Assembly (NCBI GenBank): GCA_002892395.1
Contig: NBBL01000011.1
Span: 19,713-83,712, forward strand
Source: Lachnospiraceae bacterium
GTDB taxonomy: Bacteria > Bacillota > Clostridia > Lachnospirales > Lachnospiraceae
Direction of reading: 5' to 3'
Length of the DNA: 64,000 nt
Part shown: one piece after another, positions 61,628 through 64,000 of the stretch
Layout: each line of letters starts with the position of its first letter
Numbering within the stretch: position 1 is the stretch's first letter
The notes under the pieces: model-generated
Seen by the model: the letters and a program-made list of their open reading frames with translations, nothing else
Databases searched by the model: none
What the model was told of the DNA's origin: nothing
Position numbers and translations under genes: made by a program

Positions 61628-62869
61628 TCAGTCTGCCGGCTGGTCCCCAAGGACATCTCCCAGCTTCGCCGCCTTAATTCCATGTTTTTCGGCATACCCG
61701 GTCAGGATCAGAGTCAATGCACCGTCTCCGGTCACATTGCAGGCCGTTCCGAAGGAATCCTGAAGCGCAAAGATGGTAAGCATCAGAGCCGTTCCGCTCT
61801 CATCGAAGCCAAGAACACCTGTAATCAAACCGAGAGATGCCATGACCGTTCCACCCGGAACACCGGGAGCCCCGAGCGCAAAAACACCCAGGAGCAGGCA
61901 GAAAATGACCATTTTCCCAAGGCTCGGAAATTCTCCGTAGAGCATCTTCGATACTGCCATGACAAAGAAGGTCTCCGTCATAACAGACCCGCACAAATGG
62001 ATGTTTGCGAAGAGCGGAATCCCAAAGTTGATCAAGTCATTTCGAAGCGTCGGCTCCGACTTATGTGCGCACTGCAGGGCAACCGACAACGTGGCGGCCG
62101 ATGACATCGTCCCCACTGCCGTCATATAAGCCGGTCCGTAATTTTTCAGAACATCCATTCCGTTTCTGCCGGAATAAGCACTGGAAATTCCGTACAGCAG
62201 AGCAAGCCAGAGATAGTGTCCTACCATCACAATCAAAATGATGATCAGGAAGATGGGGAGCTGTTTGGTGATGCTCCCCTCATATGCCAACGTACAGAAG
62301 GTAGTCCCAATCAAAAACGGAAGAACCGGAATCAGGAAATGTGTCACGATAGACAAAACAACTTTCTGAAACTCCTCCAGAATATTGGTCGTATAGACGG
62401 AACGGTTCCACACCGCCGACAATCCGACCGTCACAGAAAAGAAAAGCGCAGTCATCACCGGCATGATAGGCGGAATCTGAAGCTGAAACACCACATCAGG
62501 CAAGTCCTTCAGACCATCCACATTAGGATCAATGGACAGCAGGGGCAAAATAGAAAATCCTGCCGCCGTTGCAAAAAACGCTGCGCCGATGGAGGAAACA
62601 TAAGCAATGACCAACGCTACGCTCAGCATTTTGGATGCATTGTTTCCCATACGGGTAATAGAAGGTGCAATAAAACCAATGATAATCAACGGAACACAGA
62701 AGCTGATGAACTGCCCGACCACATACTTGATCGTCACCATAATGTGCAGCAAGCCGGTGACCCATACGGCATCCCCCGCTGCGTTCAGCCAAAGACCTAT
62801 GAGAAGGCCAATGACAAGTGCCAAAAACAGACGAAACGGTAAGCTGTGCAAAACGCCTTTCTTTTCCAT
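61628..62869 (-). CDS. Dicarboxylate/amino acid:cation symporter (DAACS, GltP-like)
   Basis: This 413-aa protein has eight transmembrane segments and two re-entrant loops: SSAATLSVAL (HP1 serine-rich tip) and APGVPGGTVMASLGLITGVL (HP2), and the substrate-binding GDGALTLILTGY segment near the end. The family imports glutamate, aspartate, serine or succinate with sodium or protons. The start at 62869 has GGAGGG 9 nt upstream; the longer open frame is leader. It is an independent transcription unit. Confidence 0.92.
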   Translation of the reverse strand: MEKKGVLHSLPFRLFLALVIGLLIGLWLNAAGDAVWVTGLLHIMVTIKYVVGQFISFCVPLIIIGFIAPSITRMGNNASKMLSVALVIAYVSSIGAAFFATAAGFSILPLLSIDPNVDGLKDLPDVVFQLQIPPIMPVMTALFFSVTVGLSAVWNRSVYTTNILEEFQKVVLSIVTHFLIPVLPFLIGTTFCTLAYEGSITKQLPIFLIIILIVMVGHYLWLALLYGISSAYSGRNGMDVLKNYGPAYMTAVGTMSSAATLSVALQCAHKSEPTLRNDLINFGIPLFANIHLCGSVMTETFFVMAVSKMLYGEFPSLGKMVIFCLLLGVFALGAPGVPGGTVMASLGLITGVLGFDESGTALMLTIFALQDSFGTACNVTGDGALTLILTGYAEKHGIKAAKLGDVLGDQPAD

Positions 62870-63017
62870 ACAATTAACCCTCCTTGTCCTTAATTTAGCA
62901 GAGTAAAGTCTATGATTCAAGCATATTCTCGCAGAAAAAGGAAAAACTTGCTTGTTCCCTTTACCGAGCCATCTATTTGAATGCAAATGGGAAAATACGG
63001 AATCAGAGGGTTATAGG

Positions 63018-63071
63018 GTTATAGGACAAAATGGGGCTGTAGGACAAAACGGGGTTATAGGACAAAACGTG
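63018..63071. repeat. Three-copy 18-bp tandem repeat
   Basis: GTTATAGGACAAAATGGG, GCTGTAGGACAAAACGGG and GTTATAGGACAAAACGTG follow directly at 63018, 63036 and 63054. The period equals that of the large array at 61121-61512, although the sequence differs. The region 62870-63154 contains no gene. Confidence 0.9.
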
Positions 63072-63154
63072 TTGACGCGAATCCCAATCAGAACAACCCG
63101 AAGCCACACGGAATTATATTTGAACCAAGAATGCCAAGAGTAACCCGAGAACAG

Positions 63155-63198
63155 AAAAAAAGCTCGGGAAACGGCGTATTGAAACCATTTCCTGAGCT
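63155..63198 (-). terminator. Terminator of the rRNA-tRNA operon
   Basis: AGCTCAGGAAA and TTTCCCGAGCT pair in the minus-strand transcript, followed by TTTTTTTC. It lies 10 nt after tRNA-Leu and would end the 23S-tRNA transcript. Confidence 0.85.
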
Positions 63199-63207
63199 CT
63201 TTTCTTG

Positions 63208-63293
63208 TGCCGGCAACCGGAATCGAACCGGTACGGGTATTTCTACCCACGGGATTTTAAGTCCCGGGCGTCTGCCTGTTCCGCCATGCCGGC
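63208..63293 (-). tRNA. tRNA-Leu (anticodon TAA)
   Basis: This 86-nt class II tRNA has acceptor GCCGGCA/TGCCGGC, anticodon loop CTTAAAA (TAA), a long variable arm (TGGGTAGAAATACCC) and T-arm GGTTCGATTCC. Confidence 0.95.
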
Positions 63294-63330
63294 GGTTTAA
63301 AATAAAAAAACATCCTATCAGGATGCGGAG

Positions 63331-63404
63331 CGACCCGGAACGGACTTGAACCGTCGACCTCCGCCGTGACAGGGCGGCGCTCTAACCAACTGAGCCACCG
63401 GGCC
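63331..63404 (-). tRNA. tRNA-Asp (anticodon GTC)
   Basis: The cloverleaf has acceptor GGCCCGG/CCGGGTC, anticodon arm CCGCC/GGCGG with loop CTGTCAC, and T-arm GGTTCAAGTCC. Confidence 0.95.
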
Positions 63405-63411
63405 ATAGAAG

Positions 63412-63484
63412 CTCCCTGTGTTGGACTCGAACCAACGACACCGCGGTTAACAGCCGCGTGCTCTACCGACTGAGCTAACAAGGA
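63412..63484 (-). tRNA. tRNA-Asn (anticodon GTT)
   Basis: The cloverleaf has acceptor TCCTTGT/ACAGGGA with discriminator G, anticodon arm CGCGG/CCGCG with loop CTGTTAA, and T-arm GGTTCGAGTCC. Confidence 0.95.
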
Positions 63485-63530
63485 ATAACACAAATCACAA
63501 TACGGATGAACAAAGAAGCAATGATACAAG

Positions 63531-63604
63531 TGGAGCTTCGGGGACTCGAACCCGGGACCGATCGGTTATGAGCCGACTGCTCTAACCAGCTGAGCTAAAG
63601 CTCC
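63531..63604 (-). tRNA. tRNA with CAT anticodon (Met or lysidine-modified Ile)
   Basis: The cloverleaf has acceptor GGAGCTT/AAGCTCC, anticodon loop CTCATAA (CAT) and T-arm GGTTCGAGTCC. It lacks the three G-C pairs of initiator tRNA in the anticodon stem, so it is an elongator Met or Ile2 tRNA; sequence alone leaves this open. Confidence 0.9.
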
Positions 63605-63629
63605 AAGGAGAGTTCTCCAAAACTCTGAG

Positions 63630-63701
63630 TGACCCCAACGAGATTTGAACTCGTGTTACCGCCGTGAAAGGGCGATGTCTTAACCGCTTGACCATGGGGC
63701 C
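63630..63701 (-). tRNA. tRNA-Glu (anticodon TTC)
   Basis: The cloverleaf has acceptor GGCCCCA/TGGGGTC, anticodon arm TCGCC/GGCGG with loop CTTTCAC, and T-arm AGTTCAAATCT. It is the first tRNA after the 23S gene. Confidence 0.95.
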
Positions 63702-63856
63702 TGATCTCAATGTGCCGTGCCACTGTCACAAAGCACAAGAGCACTGTCCCGCTCCTTAAGGACGAAAGACAGCAAAACAATCACACCCTGAAAACCACAT
63801 ACAGAATCGAATCCTGACTCTCCAACTTCCCTCTCTCATTTCCTACTCGACCTTCT

Positions 63857-64000
63857 GGTTAAACCCTCGACCGATTAGTAGCAGTCAGCTCTACATATCA
63901 CTATGCTTACACCTCTGCCCTATCTACCTTATCGTCTTTAAGGGGTCTTACTACTTGCGTATGAGATATCCCATCTTGAGGGGGGCTTCACGCTTAGATG
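63857..64000 (-). rRNA. 23S ribosomal RNA, 3' end (partial)
   Basis: The minus strand ends in CTACTAATCGGTCGAGGGTT, the conserved 3' end of bacterial 23S rRNA, preceded by CATCTAAGCGTGAAGCCCCC and AGACCCCTTAAAGACGATAA of domain VI. The gene continues past the window edge. The 155 nt between it and tRNA-Glu contain no 5S rRNA. Confidence 0.93.

Noticed and set aside
63702..63856. 5S rRNA gene between 23S and tRNA-Glu
   Set aside because: No 5S-like sequence is visible on either strand in the 155 nt.

Overview
The window looks like chromosomal DNA of an anaerobic, probably gut-dwelling Bacillota of class Clostridia. The evidence is the energising-module order ecfA-ecfA-ecfT-truA-rplM-rpsI, a Firmicute-type L13 leader, AGGAGG ribosome sites before most genes, a tryptophanase-like operon, a C. 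difficile-like cellulose locus and clostridial 23S/tRNA sequence. Family or genus cannot be fixed from the sequence. Almost all genes lie on the minus strand; the exceptions are the first 4 kb, one regulator and transposon remnants.

Region by region. 1-4 kb (+): the end of a FecCD-type permease, its ATPase and three overlapping or adjacent nitrogenase-like genes (NifH-, NifD/E- and NifK/N-like), an importer coupled to a two-component metalloreductase. 4-12 kb (-): a six-gene operon with a MptS-type S component, EcfT, a fused double EcfA ATPase, an AraC regulator and a pair of ABC exporters. A long hairpin in front of the exporter pair covers its ribosome binding site. Gene fossils (helicase, MmcQ and recombinase fragments) flank the operon. 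12-29 kb (-): a defence and DNA-repair island with an Ada-like zinc protein, a SRAP protein, a RecD2 helicase fused to DUF4186, McrBC with an accessory gene, and a type I restriction-modification system with two hsdS genes around a tyrosine recombinase. 29-36.5 kb: small accessory genes (SIMPL, Xre, VWA, a macro-domain gene broken by a stop codon, a GGDEF protein between two palindromes, and an AbiE-like toxin-antitoxin pair with its own promoter and repeats).

36.5-49 kb (-): an exopolysaccharide locus. It encodes a VTC-domain protein, DUF4956, a CotH-like protein, an MBOAT acyltransferase, a DHHW protein, a metallo-beta-lactamase-fold protein, a cellulose-synthase-like GT2 with a c-di-GMP-binding PilZ domain, a truncated GH5 and a membrane protein. 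Two decayed transposons interrupt it. It starts from a good promoter with a leader holding a 15-codon ORF and two terminator-like hairpins.

50-64 kb (-): core genes. These are rpsI, rplM with its leader and promoter, a truA with a repeat-bearing tail, ecfT/ecfA2/ecfA1, a membrane protein, tRNA-Arg, chorismate mutase, then an amino-acid catabolic set (NSS transporter, tryptophanase-like lyase, RidA, divergent YheO/DauR-like regulator). An 18-bp tandem array separates this from a dicarboxylate/amino-acid symporter. The window ends in five tRNAs directly downstream of a 23S rRNA gene, with no 5S between them.

The strongest candidates for new biology are the importer plus nitrogenase-like operon, the attenuated exopolysaccharide locus, the RecD2-DUF4186 fusion beside SRAP and McrBC, and the ribosome-site hairpin in the ECF/exporter operon.
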